Below are positions 8,282 to 17,575 of a DNA stretch of 64,000 bases, piece by piece (position 1 is the first letter of the stretch; every line of letters begins with the position of its first letter). The DNA is taken from NCBI GenBank assembly GCA_936941155.1, contig CAKZJE010000031.1, forward strand, positions 62,001 to 126,000, written 5' to 3'. A program made the position numbers and the translations under genes. This DNA comes from an uncultured Methylomonas sp. (lineage in GTDB: Bacteria; Pseudomonadota; Gammaproteobacteria; Methylococcales; Methylomonadaceae). Under the pieces are notes generated by a model. That model was not told the DNA's origin. It worked only from the letters and a program-made list of their open reading frames with translations, and made no database searches.

Positions 8282-10159
8282 ATGCCTCACTCTCAATCCC
8301 AAAATAATCTTGTTCCTTTAGCACTTAGCGCAATTGGCGTGGTGTTTGGGGACATCGGCACTAGCCCGCTTTATGCAGTGAAAGAAGTTTTCGGCAATCA
8401 TATAACCATTGATAAACTGCATGTGCTGGGTGTGTTATCGCTGATTTTTTGGTCACTGGTGTTAGTTGTGACCTTGAAATATGCCATTTTTATTATGCGG
8501 GCGAATAATAAAGGCGAAGGCGGAATTATGGCGTTAATGACCCTAGCCTTGTATAGCTCAAAAGAACGCCCAAAACTGCGTCAATTTATTATCACTATTG
8601 GCTTATTTGGCGCGGCGTTGTTTTATGGTGACGGCATTATCACACCTGCAATTTCAGTATTAAGCGCGGTGGAAGGCTTGCAAATTATCGCTCCTTCTTT
8701 AGAACACTATGTGCTTCCAATTACGTTGGCAGTGCTGGCTGTGTTGTTTATTTTACAAGCGAAAGGCACAGGGCAAGTTGGCAAATTATTTTCACCGATT
8801 ATGTGCATTTGGTTTTTCACGCTTGCCGCGCTGGGTGTGATTAACATTCTCAAATTCCCTGCGGTATTGATGGCGGTCAATCCTTATTACGGTTTGCATC
8901 TGTTATTTGAACTCGGCTGGGGGGGCTTGCTGATTATGGGGTCGGTTGTGCTTTCCATCACAGGAGCAGAAGCTTTATATGCAGACATGGGGCATTTTGG
9001 CTTAAAACCGATTCGTTATGCGTGGTTTAGTTTTGTGTTTCCAGCTTTACTGCTCAATTATTTTGGACAAGGCGCGTTATTAATTAACAATCATGCTGCT
9101 GTGCAAAATCCGTTTTATCTGCTCGCCCCGACTTGGGCAATGTATCCTTTATTAATCATGGCAACGCTTGCTTCGGTCATCGCCTCGCAAGCAGTGATTT
9201 CTGGTGCGTTTTCTGTCACGCGCCAAGCGATACAATTAGGCTATTGTTCACGGATGCGCATTTTGCACACCTCCGGCGAAGAAATGGGGCAAGTGTATTT
9301 GCCGATGGTGAATTGGATCTTGATGGTGTGCGTATTTATTGTGGTCTTGAGTTTTCAATCCTCCTCTGCATTAGCTTCCGCTTATGGCATTGCCGTCACA
9401 GGCACGATGATTATTGATACTTTGCTAGCTTTTATCGTGATTCAAAGTTTATGGAAATGGCGCACTTCACTCGGCTTATTGTTTTTAACCACTTTTTTAA
9501 CCATAGACTCGCTATTTTTGTTTGCCAATAGTTTAAAAATCCCTACAGGCGGCTGGCTACCTTTATTTATCGGCACATTGTTATTTTTAACCATGACAAC
9601 ATGGGTAAAAGGGCGCACTTTGCTGACAAGCTATATGTATGATAATCGGGTGATGTTTGAAGAATTAGATGAAAAACTAACCGGACATAAAACCGTCAGC
9701 GTGAAAGGCACTGCGATTTATTTGGCGAAAAGTTTGCACGGTGTGCCGCAGGTTTTTTCTCAAAATTTTGAACACAACCATGTTCTGCATGAACAAATCA
9801 TTGTGTTGACGGTGGTGACAAAAGAAGAACCTTATGTGCCTGAAGAACAGCGGATGAAAATTCGTAAATTTGGGGTGAATCGCGAGTTTTATCGGGTGAA
9901 ATTTTATTATGGCTTTCAGCAAGACCCGGATGTGAGAAAAGATTTAGAATTGTGTAGTCAAGGTGGAATTCATCTGGATTTTGCGCAAACCTCATTTTTT
10001 ATTGGTAGCGAGAAAATCACCTTTAAAAAACAAAATCCATTACCCGAATGGCGCAGAATTTTGTTTTTATTTTTATTCCGTAACGCCTCTAGCCCGATTG
10101 GTTTTTTGAAAATTCCAGCGGAGCGGGTGATTGAGTTAGGAACAAGAATTAATCTGTAG
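8282..10159 (+). CDS. kup: Low-affinity potassium transporter Kup
   Basis: 625 residues, normal for Kup/TrkD. The N-terminus has the diagnostic GVVFGDIGTSPLYAVKEVFG; KYAIFIMRANNKGEGG and FFYGDGIITPAISVLSAVEGL follow. About twelve membrane helices fill residues 15-440 and a soluble C-terminal domain follows. Kup imports K+ with H+ across the inner membrane. Next to two Na+/H+ antiporters it suggests a cation-homeostasis block, though each has its own spacing and repeats lie between them. Downstream comes a repeat-rich convergent gap before purD. Confidence 0.95.
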   Translation: MPHSQSQNNLVPLALSAIGVVFGDIGTSPLYAVKEVFGNHITIDKLHVLGVLSLIFWSLVLVVTLKYAIFIMRANNKGEGGIMALMTLALYSSKERPKLRQFIITIGLFGAALFYGDGIITPAISVLSAVEGLQIIAPSLEHYVLPITLAVLAVLFILQAKGTGQVGKLFSPIMCIWFFTLAALGVINILKFPAVLMAVNPYYGLHLLFELGWGGLLIMGSVVLSITGAEALYADMGHFGLKPIRYAWFSFVFPALLLNYFGQGALLINNHAAVQNPFYLLAPTWAMYPLLIMATLASVIASQAVISGAFSVTRQAIQLGYCSRMRILHTSGEEMGQVYLPMVNWILMVCVFIVVLSFQSSSALASAYGIAVTGTMIIDTLLAFIVIQSLWKWRTSLGLLFLTTFLTIDSLFLFANSLKIPTGGWLPLFIGTLLFLTMTTWVKGRTLLTSYMYDNRVMFEELDEKLTGHKTVSVKGTAIYLAKSLHGVPQVFSQNFEHNHVLHEQIIVLTVVTKEEPYVPEEQRMKIRKFGVNREFYRVKFYYGFQQDPDVRKDLELCSQGGIHLDFAQTSFFIGSEKITFKKQNPLPEWRRILFLFLFRNASSPIGFLKIPAERVIELGTRINL

Positions 10160-10397
10160 CGAGTTTTTTTGTTGACCGTAGAGACGCAATATTTTGCGTC
10201 TCTACCATTTTGAAAAAATATATATTGCTAAAATGACGATGATTATTTGAAGTAGAAATAACAAAAATTATCAAAACGACCAGTCGTCTTGAAAAAAATT
10301 ATAAGACGACTGATCGTCTTAAAAAATAACAGTTATTTTTATCAGGTAGAGACGCAAAATATTGCGTCTCTACGGGGGCTTATGAAGAGTCAAAAAG
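10160..10397. repeat. Convergent gap filled with two palindromic repeat families
   Basis: Between the convergent kup and purD. Family D: 10178-10205 and 10346-10373, each 28 bases with arms GTAGAGACGCAA / TTGCGTCTCTAC. Family A: 10273-10290 and 10303-10320, 18-base hairpins with arms ending TCGTCTT. So the array reads D-A-A-D. Any of these could end transcription from either side. No ORF or RNA gene seen here. Confidence 0.85.
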
Positions 10398-11672
10398 TTA
10401 TTTTATCGCCTTAAAGCCAATATCTGTGCGGTAATAAACTTTATCCCAACTGATTTGATTGACCAATTGATACGCATTTTCTTGCGCAGTTTTAATATCC
10501 GCACCTAAGGCACACGCACACAATACGCGCCCTCCAGCGGTCACAACCTGTTCACCTTGTAATGCAGTTCCAGCATGAAACACTTTGCTAGTTTCATTCT
10601 CTGTGGTTGGCAAACCGTAAATCACATCGCCTTTAGGATAAGCATCAGGATAACCGCCCGCCGCCATTACCACTCCGAGAGCCGCACGTTCATCCCACGC
10701 GCTATCAACTTGGTCTAAACGTTGTTCTAATGCCGCTAAACATAAATCGACCAAATCACTTTGCAAACGCATCATAATCGGTTGAGTTTCAGGATCACCA
10801 AAACGGCAGTTGTATTCCAATACTTTCACCGAGCCATCTGCGGCAATCATCAATCCCGCATACAAAAAGCCAGTATAGGCATTATCATCGCTAATCATCC
10901 CTTGTAAGGTTGGATTAATCACAGTGTCCATCACGCGCTGATGAATTTCTGGAGTCACAATCGGAGCTGGAGAATACGCGCCCATTCCACCGGTATTGGG
11001 GCCGCAATCACCGTTGTCACGCGCTTTATGGTCTTGCGAGGTTGCCATTGCTAAAGCTTGTTTACCATCTGCAATGACAATAAAACTGGCTTCTTCACCG
11101 ACTAAAAATTCCTCAATCACCACTCTATGACCGGCATCGCCAAAGCTATTGCCAGACAACATATCTTCAACTGCGGCGATGGCTTCTTGTTCGGTTTGCG
11201 CCACGATGACACCTTTGCCAGCGGCTAAACCATCCGCTTTTACTACAATCGGTGCGCCGTGTTTTTTGATGTAAGCAATCGCTTGCGCAGTATCGGTAAA
11301 ACTTTGATACGCGGCGGTGGGAATTTGATAACGCGCCATAAAGTCTTTGCAATAACTTTTTGAGCCTTCCAGTTGTGCCGCTTTTGCGGTGGGGCCAAAA
11401 CATTGCAAGCCAGCCTGCATAAAGCTATCGACAATCCCTTTTACTAACGGCACTTCAGGGCCAATAATGGTTAAGTCAATCGCGTTTTGTAGTGCAAAGG
11501 TTAATAAACCGCCCACATCATCGGCGGCAATTGCGACATTTTCTAAATTGGCTTCTAAAGCAGTGCCAGCATTGCCCGGCGCAACAAAGACGTGGCTTAC
11601 TTTTGCAGATTGTTTTACTTTCCAAGCTAAAGCGTGTTCACGTCCGCCGCTGCCTACGATAAGAATTTTCAT
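10398..11672 (-). CDS. purD: Phosphoribosylamine-glycine ligase
   Basis: 424 residues, standard for PurD. It joins phosphoribosylamine and glycine with ATP, second step of purine synthesis. The N-terminus MKILIVGSGGREHALAWK is the PurD signature; GADGLAAGKGV-like ATP-grasp residues (KADGLAAGKGVIVA, near residue 147) and the NCRFGDPETQ motif are present. The gene is apart from purH (49.4 kb). It starts just after the end of the argS/SPOR operon, from which a hairpin separates it. Confidence 0.95.
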   Translation of the reverse strand: MKILIVGSGGREHALAWKVKQSAKVSHVFVAPGNAGTALEANLENVAIAADDVGGLLTFALQNAIDLTIIGPEVPLVKGIVDSFMQAGLQCFGPTAKAAQLEGSKSYCKDFMARYQIPTAAYQSFTDTAQAIAYIKKHGAPIVVKADGLAAGKGVIVAQTEQEAIAAVEDMLSGNSFGDAGHRVVIEEFLVGEEASFIVIADGKQALAMATSQDHKARDNGDCGPNTGGMGAYSPAPIVTPEIHQRVMDTVINPTLQGMISDDNAYTGFLYAGLMIAADGSVKVLEYNCRFGDPETQPIMMRLQSDLVDLCLAALEQRLDQVDSAWDERAALGVVMAAGGYPDAYPKGDVIYGLPTTENETSKVFHAGTALQGEQVVTAGGRVLCACALGADIKTAQENAYQLVNQISWDKVYYRTDIGFKAIK

Positions 11673-11701
11673 GGTTTCTTCTGTATTTAAAAGATTTTAG
11701 A

Positions 11702-11730
11702 TTGCTATGCAAAACTACTTTGCACAGCAG
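11702..11730 (-). terminator. Hairpin after the argS-SPOR operon
   Basis: TTGCTATGCAAA and TTTGCACAGCAG form an imperfect stem around ACTAC, 12 bases beyond the SPOR gene stop and before the purD start. Read on the minus strand it would end the argS-SPOR transcript. Confidence 0.4.
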
Positions 11731-11742
11731 TTAAAGAGGAAA

Positions 11743-12489
11743 TTATTTAAACTCAAGCACAATCGCATCAATGCCTTGGCTACGCAATTGACTTTTAATC
11801 GCCATCACGCTGGTCATGCCGGCATAAGGGCCAACCTTAACGCGATACCACATCACCTCACCGACTTGCGCTTTTTCAATGCGCGACTCAATACCCATCG
11901 TGGTTAATTTTGCTTTCAGCTCATCGGCATCAGGAGAATCACGAAAAGAACCCGCCTGCATAATATATTTTGCAGTTTGATCGCCTACGCCAATTTTTTC
12001 TTCGCGAATCCGCGTTTTAATTTCATGGTCTGGAATCACCACTTCAACCGACGGCAAAATGGTGTAAAAATCAAAATGCGGCTCTACAGGAATCGAATCT
12101 TGTCGCGGCGGAACAGCGGCTGTAGGTACAGGACTGGTTTTTGTCTCTGCACCAGTTGCTGCAGCAACAGGATTACCCGCTGAATTGGGTTCGGCATTCA
12201 TTTCATCGGCACTTAAACCACCTGCGGCTGCCACTTCTTTCGCCACCGTTGCTACCGCGCTGGTGGCGGCGGCTACTTTTGCATCATTTTGATTGCTAGC
12301 TGCGGTAGCGACTTGTTCTGGCACAAGTGGTCTGGGCTTGGCTTGTTCTACTTGAATAAAGTGTTTAATAACTAATGCCAAAACAGTGATAAAAGCAACA
12401 ATCAACAATCTATCCCAACTGTCTAAGCCCATTTTTTTTTTCGGTTTAGCGGTGCGATAAGTGTTACTTTTGTAATCTCTCGGTGGCAT
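11743..12489 (-). CDS. SPOR-domain inner-membrane protein (FtsN-like)
   Basis: 248 residues. A short basic cytoplasmic start (YRTAKPKKKMGLDSWDRLL), one membrane helix (about residues 28-44), a long Ala/Val/Thr-rich periplasmic linker, and a C-terminal SPOR domain (about residues 170-248, YIMQAGSFRDSPDADELKAKL ... WYRVKVGPYAGM). SPOR domains bind denuded peptidoglycan at the division septum. This layout with argS directly upstream (1 base) recurs in gammaproteobacteria and is usually called FtsN-like. True FtsN identity is not proven here. Confidence 0.85.
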   Translation of the reverse strand: MPPRDYKSNTYRTAKPKKKMGLDSWDRLLIVAFITVLALVIKHFIQVEQAKPRPLVPEQVATAASNQNDAKVAAATSAVATVAKEVAAAGGLSADEMNAEPNSAGNPVAAATGAETKTSPVPTAAVPPRQDSIPVEPHFDFYTILPSVEVVIPDHEIKTRIREEKIGVGDQTAKYIMQAGSFRDSPDADELKAKLTTMGIESRIEKAQVGEVMWYRVKVGPYAGMTSVMAIKSQLRSQGIDAIVLEFK

Positions 12490-12490
12490 T

Positions 12491-14251
12491 TTACATAACC
12501 TCAGGGGAATTGATTCCCAGCAGAGTCAAGCCGTTATGCAACACTTGTTTCACGGCACAAATCAAATTCAAACGCGCGTTACGCAACGCCACGTCATCAA
12601 CCAAAAATTGGTGTGCATTATAATAAGTATGAAAATCATGCGCTAAATCACGCAAATAATGAATTAACACATGCGGCTCGTATTGCAGCGCGGCTTTTTC
12701 CAACACTTCAGCATAACGCGACAGCGCGGTTAATAAGTTAATTTCATGCTCTTGCGTTAATAAAGTGAGATTTTGCATACCCAAGCTTAAATCACGCGGC
12801 AAACCTTTTTCATCCAATTGCCGCAACACGCTGCAAATTCGCGCATGAGCATATTGCACATAATAAACAGGATTATCGTTGCTTTTCGAGGTTGCCAATT
12901 TCAAATCAAAATCCATGTGCTGTTCAGATTTACGCATCACATAAAAGAAACGCGCCGCGTCTTTGCCCACTTCATTGCGCAATTGCCGCAACGTGACAAA
13001 TTCACCAGAGCGCGTTGACATTTGCACTTGCTCATCACCACGCCACAACACCGCAAACTGCACTAATAATACGCTGAGTTTTGATTCATCCGCGCCTAAC
13101 GCTTGGAGTGCGGCTTTGACGCGTGGAATATAGCCGTGATGGTCTGAACCCCAAATATTAATAATTTTGTCGAAACCGCGATCCAGCTTGTTCATGTGAT
13201 ACGCAATATCGGAGGCAAAATAAGTACCTTGCCCATTTTCACGCACCACGACTCTATCTTTTTCATCGCCTAAACGACTGGAAGCAAACCATGTTGCGCC
13301 GTCTTTTTGATATAAAAATCCGGTTTTTTCCAAGCGATGTAAAGCTTCCGCCACTGCGCCATCATCCATCAATTTCCGCTCAGAAAACCATTGTTGATAG
13401 CCCACGCCGAATTCTTCTAAATCCTGCTTAATATCATCCAAAATGCCATTTAATCCGGCTTGGAATAAATCCCGATATTGCGAAGAACCTAATAAGGTTT
13501 TTGCTCGTTCAATTAGCGCGTCAATATGCTTTTCTTTATCGCCACCGGCTGGCTCATCAGCGGGAATATCTTCCATCACTAATTCTGCGGGACGACGATA
13601 TTCATTTTGTGAATTGTGATGAATGGTTGCTGCAATATCGCGCACATACGCACCGCGATAAGCATTGCTTGGGAAGGGAATGACCTCACCACATTCTTCT
13701 AAATAACGTAGCCAAATGCTGGTGGTTAAAATATCCATTTGCCGACCTGCATCGTTGACATAATATTCACGATGCACTTCAAAACCGACTGCGGCTAATA
13801 AATCCGCAACCACAGAGCCATAAACCGCGCCGCGTCCGTGTCCTACATGCAGAGGGCCGGTTGGATTTGCAGAAACAAATTCAACTTGCACTTTTTTGCC
13901 CGCGCCAATTTTGCTCAAACCAAATTGTTGTCCGGCACTGTGAATTTTCTCAATAATCTGATAACGCGCATTCGGATTAACGAAAAAATTGATAAACCCC
14001 GGCCCTGCAATTTCAACTTTGGTGACAAACTCATTTTTCGGCAAAGCAGCAATAAACTGCTCAGCAAAAACTCTGGGGGTGCTGTTGTTTTGTTTAGCCA
14101 AAATCAACGCTAAATTAGAGGCAAAATCGCCATGCGCAGGGTCGCGTGCTCGGTCAAGATTAATCTTCGGGGTCACATCGGTTGCAATTACGCCAGTGTT
14201 TTTTAGGGTGTCAATGGCTTGTTGGATAAGGGCTTCTAACTGTTGTTTCAT
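12491..14251 (-). CDS. argS: Arginyl-tRNA synthetase
   Basis: 586 residues from the ATG at 14251 (MKQQLEALI), which matches the family N-terminus; an in-frame TTG nine codons upstream is less likely. Class I synthetase charging tRNA-Arg in the cytosol. The HIGH-type motif is in [15 protein letters not shown] (about residues 125-139). As in many ArgRS the KMSK motif is altered, here [11 protein letters not shown]. The C-terminal anticodon-binding helix bundle is complete. First gene of an operon with the SPOR protein. Confidence 0.96.
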   Translation of the reverse strand: MKQQLEALIQQAIDTLKNTGVIATDVTPKINLDRARDPAHGDFASNLALILAKQNNSTPRVFAEQFIAALPKNEFVTKVEIAGPGFINFFVNPNARYQIIEKIHSAGQQFGLSKIGAGKKVQVEFVSANPTGPLHVGHGRGAVYGSVVADLLAAVGFEVHREYYVNDAGRQMDILTTSIWLRYLEECGEVIPFPSNAYRGAYVRDIAATIHHNSQNEYRRPAELVMEDIPADEPAGGDKEKHIDALIERAKTLLGSSQYRDLFQAGLNGILDDIKQDLEEFGVGYQQWFSERKLMDDGAVAEALHRLEKTGFLYQKDGATWFASSRLGDEKDRVVVRENGQGTYFASDIAYHMNKLDRGFDKIINIWGSDHHGYIPRVKAALQALGADESKLSVLLVQFAVLWRGDEQVQMSTRSGEFVTLRQLRNEVGKDAARFFYVMRKSEQHMDFDLKLATSKSNDNPVYYVQYAHARICSVLRQLDEKGLPRDLSLGMQNLTLLTQEHEINLLTALSRYAEVLEKAALQYEPHVLIHYLRDLAHDFHTYYNAHQFLVDDVALRNARLNLICAVKQVLHNGLTLLGINSPEVM

Positions 14252-14437
14252 TATGTTACAGCGTTTAATTAGTATCAAAATAGCTGTCCATTATCCCTGA
14301 ATTTTCTATTATTAGCTAATTCAAGATATTAGCGGCAACGTAGGTTTTTTTCTGTCATCGCATAGACGCTAAGATAAGCTTTTCTTTCAGTGTCTTAGTG
14401 ACTATTATAGATTCTTTGCATTTTTTAAATCCCTGAT

Positions 14438-15442
14438 ATGACGACATCTCAATCTATTCAACGCCTTGCTTTAACCTGTGGCGAACCTGCTGGAATCGGC
14501 CCTGATTTATGTGTTGCGCTGGCTTTTCAACATCATGAGTGTGAGCTGATTGCCATTGCCGATCCTGATATGCTCAAAGAACGCGCTAAATTGCTGGGGC
14601 TGGAGCTTGAAATCAAAAAATTTGACCCGTTAGACCCCGCGCGTCCACATCAGGCTGGCACGTTATTGGTGTTTCCTGTTTCTACAAAAAAACAAGTCAA
14701 TTGCGGACAGCTCAATAAAGAAAATAGTCGCTATGTGATTGAATCTATTCGCTTAGCGACGCAAGGCTGTTTAGATGGTTTGTTTAGTGCAATGGTCACA
14801 GCTCCTGTGCACAAAGGCATTATTAACGATGCGGGCTTGGAATTTAGCGGACACACTGAATATATTGCGGATATTAGCGGTGGACATCCGGTGATGATGC
14901 TGGCAACGCCGGGGCTGCGGGTTGCGCTAGTCACTACACATTTGCCGTTAGCGGATGTACCAAAAGCGATTACCGCTGAACGGTTAACTAAAGTGATTCA
15001 AGTGTTAGATCGGGATTTGCGCTGCCGTTTTTCCATTCGTCGTCCTAATATTTTGGTTTGCGGCTTAAATCCTCATGCAGGCGAAGGCGGGCATTTAGGC
15101 ATGGAAGAAATTGAGGTGATTATTCCCACTTTGGAAAAGCTAAAAAGCCAAGGGATTCGTTTACTAGGGCCATTGCCAGCCGATAGCGTGTTTACGCCGA
15201 AATATATGGAGCAGGCGGATGTGGTGTTGGCGATGTATCACGATCAAGGTTTGCCGGTGTTAAAGCATGTGGGATTTGGGGCGGCGGTGAATATTACCTT
15301 GGGTTTGCCGATTATTCGTACTTCGGTGGATCATGGCACGGCGTTGGAGTTGGCGGGAACGGGCTTGGCGAATGGTAGTAGTTTGAATTTAGCCATAAAA
15401 ACGGCGTTAGAAATGACTTCTTATAATCCGATGCACTTTTAA
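14438..15442 (+). CDS. pdxA: 4-hydroxythreonine-4-phosphate dehydrogenase
   Basis: 334 residues. Catalyses the NAD-dependent oxidation of 4-phosphohydroxythreonine in pyridoxal phosphate synthesis. Family marks: TCGEPAGIGPDL near the N-terminus, ELSGHTE-like FSGHTEYIAD (about 146-155), GLNPHAGEGGHLG and YHDQGLPVLKHVGFG with metal-binding His/Asp, and SVDHGTALELAG near the end. ksgA, often adjacent, is not here. The gene is followed by a family B palindrome that likely ends transcription. Confidence 0.95.
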   Translation: MTTSQSIQRLALTCGEPAGIGPDLCVALAFQHHECELIAIADPDMLKERAKLLGLELEIKKFDPLDPARPHQAGTLLVFPVSTKKQVNCGQLNKENSRYVIESIRLATQGCLDGLFSAMVTAPVHKGIINDAGLEFSGHTEYIADISGGHPVMMLATPGLRVALVTTHLPLADVPKAITAERLTKVIQVLDRDLRCRFSIRRPNILVCGLNPHAGEGGHLGMEEIEVIIPTLEKLKSQGIRLLGPLPADSVFTPKYMEQADVVLAMYHDQGLPVLKHVGFGAAVNITLGLPIIRTSVDHGTALELAGTGLANGSSLNLAIKTALEMTSYNPMHF

Positions 15443-15462
15443 GTTAAGCAAATCTGATAACT

Positions 15463-15496
15463 ACGACTGCCAGTCCTTCAAAGGACTGGCAGTCGT
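15463..15496. repeat. Palindromic repeat, family B
   Basis: 34-base perfect inverted repeat, arms ACGACTGCCAGTCCTT / AAGGACTGGCAGTCGT, 20 bases after the pdxA stop. Probably works as a hairpin terminator as well as being a dispersed repeat. Confidence 0.9.
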
Positions 15497-15684
15497 GCTT
15501 ACAATCCAGCTATCCGCACCATTTGCAACGGGTTAATTGTGTGCCCGCCTACTTGTAAAAACACAAAATCTTCCGTCTCTACGCCTGATAACAAAAGTCA
15601 CTTTTACCAAAAAATCTATTCTCAATAACTTAAATCGTAGCAGCCGCTAACTCTGTCAATTATTTTTTACGCTCTGATTTTTTT

Positions 15685-15702
15685 AAGACGACCAGTCGTC
15701 TT
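15685..15702. repeat. Palindromic repeat, family A
   Basis: 18-base AAGACGACCAGTCGTCTT flanked by T-runs and A-runs, one of six copies in the window. Confidence 0.9.
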
Positions 15703-15833
15703 TAAAAATTTTGCTGCAACTTCTTTCTAAAATGAATCATTATAAGCACCTGTTTATTCGCGATTACCATTGGAAAACGTTTGCTTAATCACTTACTTTG
15801 TTCTTTTTTACTCTCTTTAATCAACGCAAAAAC

Positions 15834-16487
15834 ATGAAACGTCAATTAGAACCCGAACTCATGGAAGACGAGGCGCAAGTAAAAGCTTATGCGGAAGCCG
15901 ACTTTAGCCAGCCGCATCAAAACTTTGTGTCTTTATTCAACGAAATTTTCTGCCAACAACACGATTATGTTTTAGATTTAGGCTGCGGCGCGGGCGATAT
16001 TAGTTATCGCTTTGCCAAAGCCAATCCCGACTGTATTGTGCATGGCGTTGATGCCTCAGAAACCATGCTGGCTTGGGCACAAAAAGATCCGCGCCGCGCA
16101 TCTATCAAAAACGTCCATTTTTTTAATCGCTATTTGCCCGCAGAACAATTGCCACGCAGTTCTTATGATGCCATTATCAGCAACAGCTTGTTGCATCATT
16201 TGCCAGAGCCACAAGTGTTATGGCAAACCATCAAACAAGGTTCTCAGCCGAAAACTAAAATCTTGCTGATGGATTTAATGCGCCCTGCCCGCCTTCAACA
16301 AGCACAGCAATTAGTGCAAACTTATGCTGCAAATGAACCTGCCATTTTGCAACACGACTTTTATCATTCGTTGCTTGCCGCTTTTACAATTGAAGAAGTA
16401 CAAGCCCAACTCAATGCCGCTGATTTGGCTTTAGCGTGTAGAATAATCAGCGATCGCCATTTTATTGTTTATGGCTCGTTTAATTGA
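15834..16487 (+). CDS. Class I SAM-dependent methyltransferase
   Basis: 217 residues from the ATG at 15834; an upstream in-frame ATG adds 12 residues that lack family character. Motif I is VLDLGCGAGDISYRFA (about residues 42-57), followed by HGVDASETMLAWA and the SNSLLHHL loop of small-molecule methyltransferases (Methyltransf_11/25 type). Substrate unknown. It lies alone in a repeat-bearing region, not in an evident operon. Cytosolic. Confidence 0.8.
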   Translation: MKRQLEPELMEDEAQVKAYAEADFSQPHQNFVSLFNEIFCQQHDYVLDLGCGAGDISYRFAKANPDCIVHGVDASETMLAWAQKDPRRASIKNVHFFNRYLPAEQLPRSSYDAIISNSLLHHLPEPQVLWQTIKQGSQPKTKILLMDLMRPARLQQAQQLVQTYAANEPAILQHDFYHSLLAAFTIEEVQAQLNAADLALACRIISDRHFIVYGSFN

Positions 16488-16597
16488 TGGTTTAAAGCAG
16501 GATTTTTAGACGCAAAAACTTACAGAATCATTTTGCTAATTCTAAAATTTGGTAACTTTTGATTCAGACAGCAAAATTTCCTTTCTCACAATGAAAA

Positions 16598-17014
16598 ATG
16601 AACAAAACTGAACTTGAAAATTTAGCCGCTATCAGAATCAAAGAAGCCGAAGTTCTTCTAAAAGCAGAATGTTATCAAGGAGCTTACTATTTAGCAGGCT
16701 ACGCGCTGGAATGTACATTGAAAGCTTGCATAGCCAAACACGTTAAAGCATTTGATTTTCCAGACAAACAACTAGCCAACGATTGTTATACTCACAATTT
16801 GGCTAAATTGCTAAGCACCGCAGGTTTAAAACAAAAACAGGCAGAAGCAGAAAAACAAAATGCAGAGTTTAAATTAAACTGGGCAATTGCTATTGAGTGG
16901 TCAGAAGAATCACGTTATGACTGTGAAATTGAAGAGCAAGAGGCACTCGATTTGTTTAATGCAATTACCGATAACCCATCAGGAATATTGTCATGGCTAA
17001 AGAATTATTTATAA
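16598..17014 (+). CDS. HEPN-domain protein
   Basis: 138 residues, almost entirely helical. IRIKEAEVLLKAECYQGAYYLAGYALECTLKA is the first part of a HEPN fold, and the W...ESRYD segment plus the final ILSWLKNYL helix fits HEPN proteins of PF05168. The R-x4-6-H ribonuclease motif of toxic HEPN proteins is not visible, so nuclease action is doubtful. It overlaps the next gene by 22 bases, implying translational coupling. HEPN proteins often pair with a nucleotidyltransferase; here the partner is a different protein. Confidence 0.75.
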   Translation: MNKTELENLAAIRIKEAEVLLKAECYQGAYYLAGYALECTLKACIAKHVKAFDFPDKQLANDCYTHNLAKLLSTAGLKQKQAEAEKQNAEFKLNWAIAIEWSEESRYDCEIEEQEALDLFNAITDNPSGILSWLKNYL

Positions 17015-17481
17015 CGCAATGGTTTTCTAATGAAATGCGTATAGCCGGAGAAAACTTAATAAAACGCCTAGATGAATCTGGCGCACAAGTAGTCGCAGCT
17101 TTTTGGCTGTTAGATAGCGAGGAAAAAACCTGGGAATTGACGATAGTTTCTCCCCTTGTTAAAACGGAAGGCCCCAAAAATTACTATAAACGGATTAACG
17201 ATATTGATGAATCTGTAAATCCAGCTGAAGAAATCATTTCTTTACATCATATTCGCGTAGCTAAACCCAATAATCGGATTGTAAAAGCATTGAAAAACAG
17301 TGTTCTTGAAGATTCTATGCTTGCCAATAATAGATTAGGTCAAAATATGCTTGGAGGAGTTTATATTGAGGATATATATCTTTATCGAATGGATTGGAAA
17401 TTACTTGAAGATAATGCAAAAAACATAATCAACTCAAACTCATCGCTTTACCTGAAAAAAACACCTGCCCTCGCACAATGA
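16993..17481 (+). CDS. Unknown protein coupled to the HEPN gene
   Basis: 162 residues, ATG at 16993 with AGGA eight bases upstream inside the HEPN gene. I do not recognise the family. The protein looks alpha/beta, with a QVVAAFWLLDSEEKTWELTIVSP strand pair near residues 30-55 and a YIEDIYLYRM strand near the end; no signal peptide or membrane helix. The overlap argues that it works with the HEPN protein, perhaps as its control partner. The MNT nucleotidyltransferase GSx10DxD motif is absent. Confidence 0.7.
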   Translation: MAKELFITQWFSNEMRIAGENLIKRLDESGAQVVAAFWLLDSEEKTWELTIVSPLVKTEGPKNYYKRINDIDESVNPAEEIISLHHIRVAKPNNRIVKALKNSVLEDSMLANNRLGQNMLGGVYIEDIYLYRMDWKLLEDNAKNIINSNSSLYLKKTPALAQ

Positions 17482-17575
17482 AAGTTGAGGGTGGGCAGCC
17501 TCATTTGAACAACAAAATAACAGCTTACTTGAATAGTCACCTTGGTCTTCATCTTTATCAACTCAAATCAAACCC

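Larger units (their letters stand above)
15443..15833. other. 391-base gap with two repeats and a short ORF relic
   Basis: Holds a perfect family B palindrome (15463-15496, arms ACGACTGCCAGTCCTT) and a family A hairpin (15685-15702). Between them, on the minus strand at 15499-15597, an open frame of 32 sense codons and a stop encodes a hydrophobic tail ending NPLQMVRIAGL, which looks like the C-terminus of a lost protein that I cannot name. No intact gene seen. Confidence 0.6.

Noticed and set aside
10160-10397. Repeat cluster considered as a CRISPR array
   Set aside because: Repeats are of two different palindrome types with unequal gaps and no cas gene; not repeat-spacer structure.
12491-14278. 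ArgS start at TTG 14278
   Set aside because: The added nine residues lack family similarity; ATG 14251 gives the usual MKxxLEALI start.
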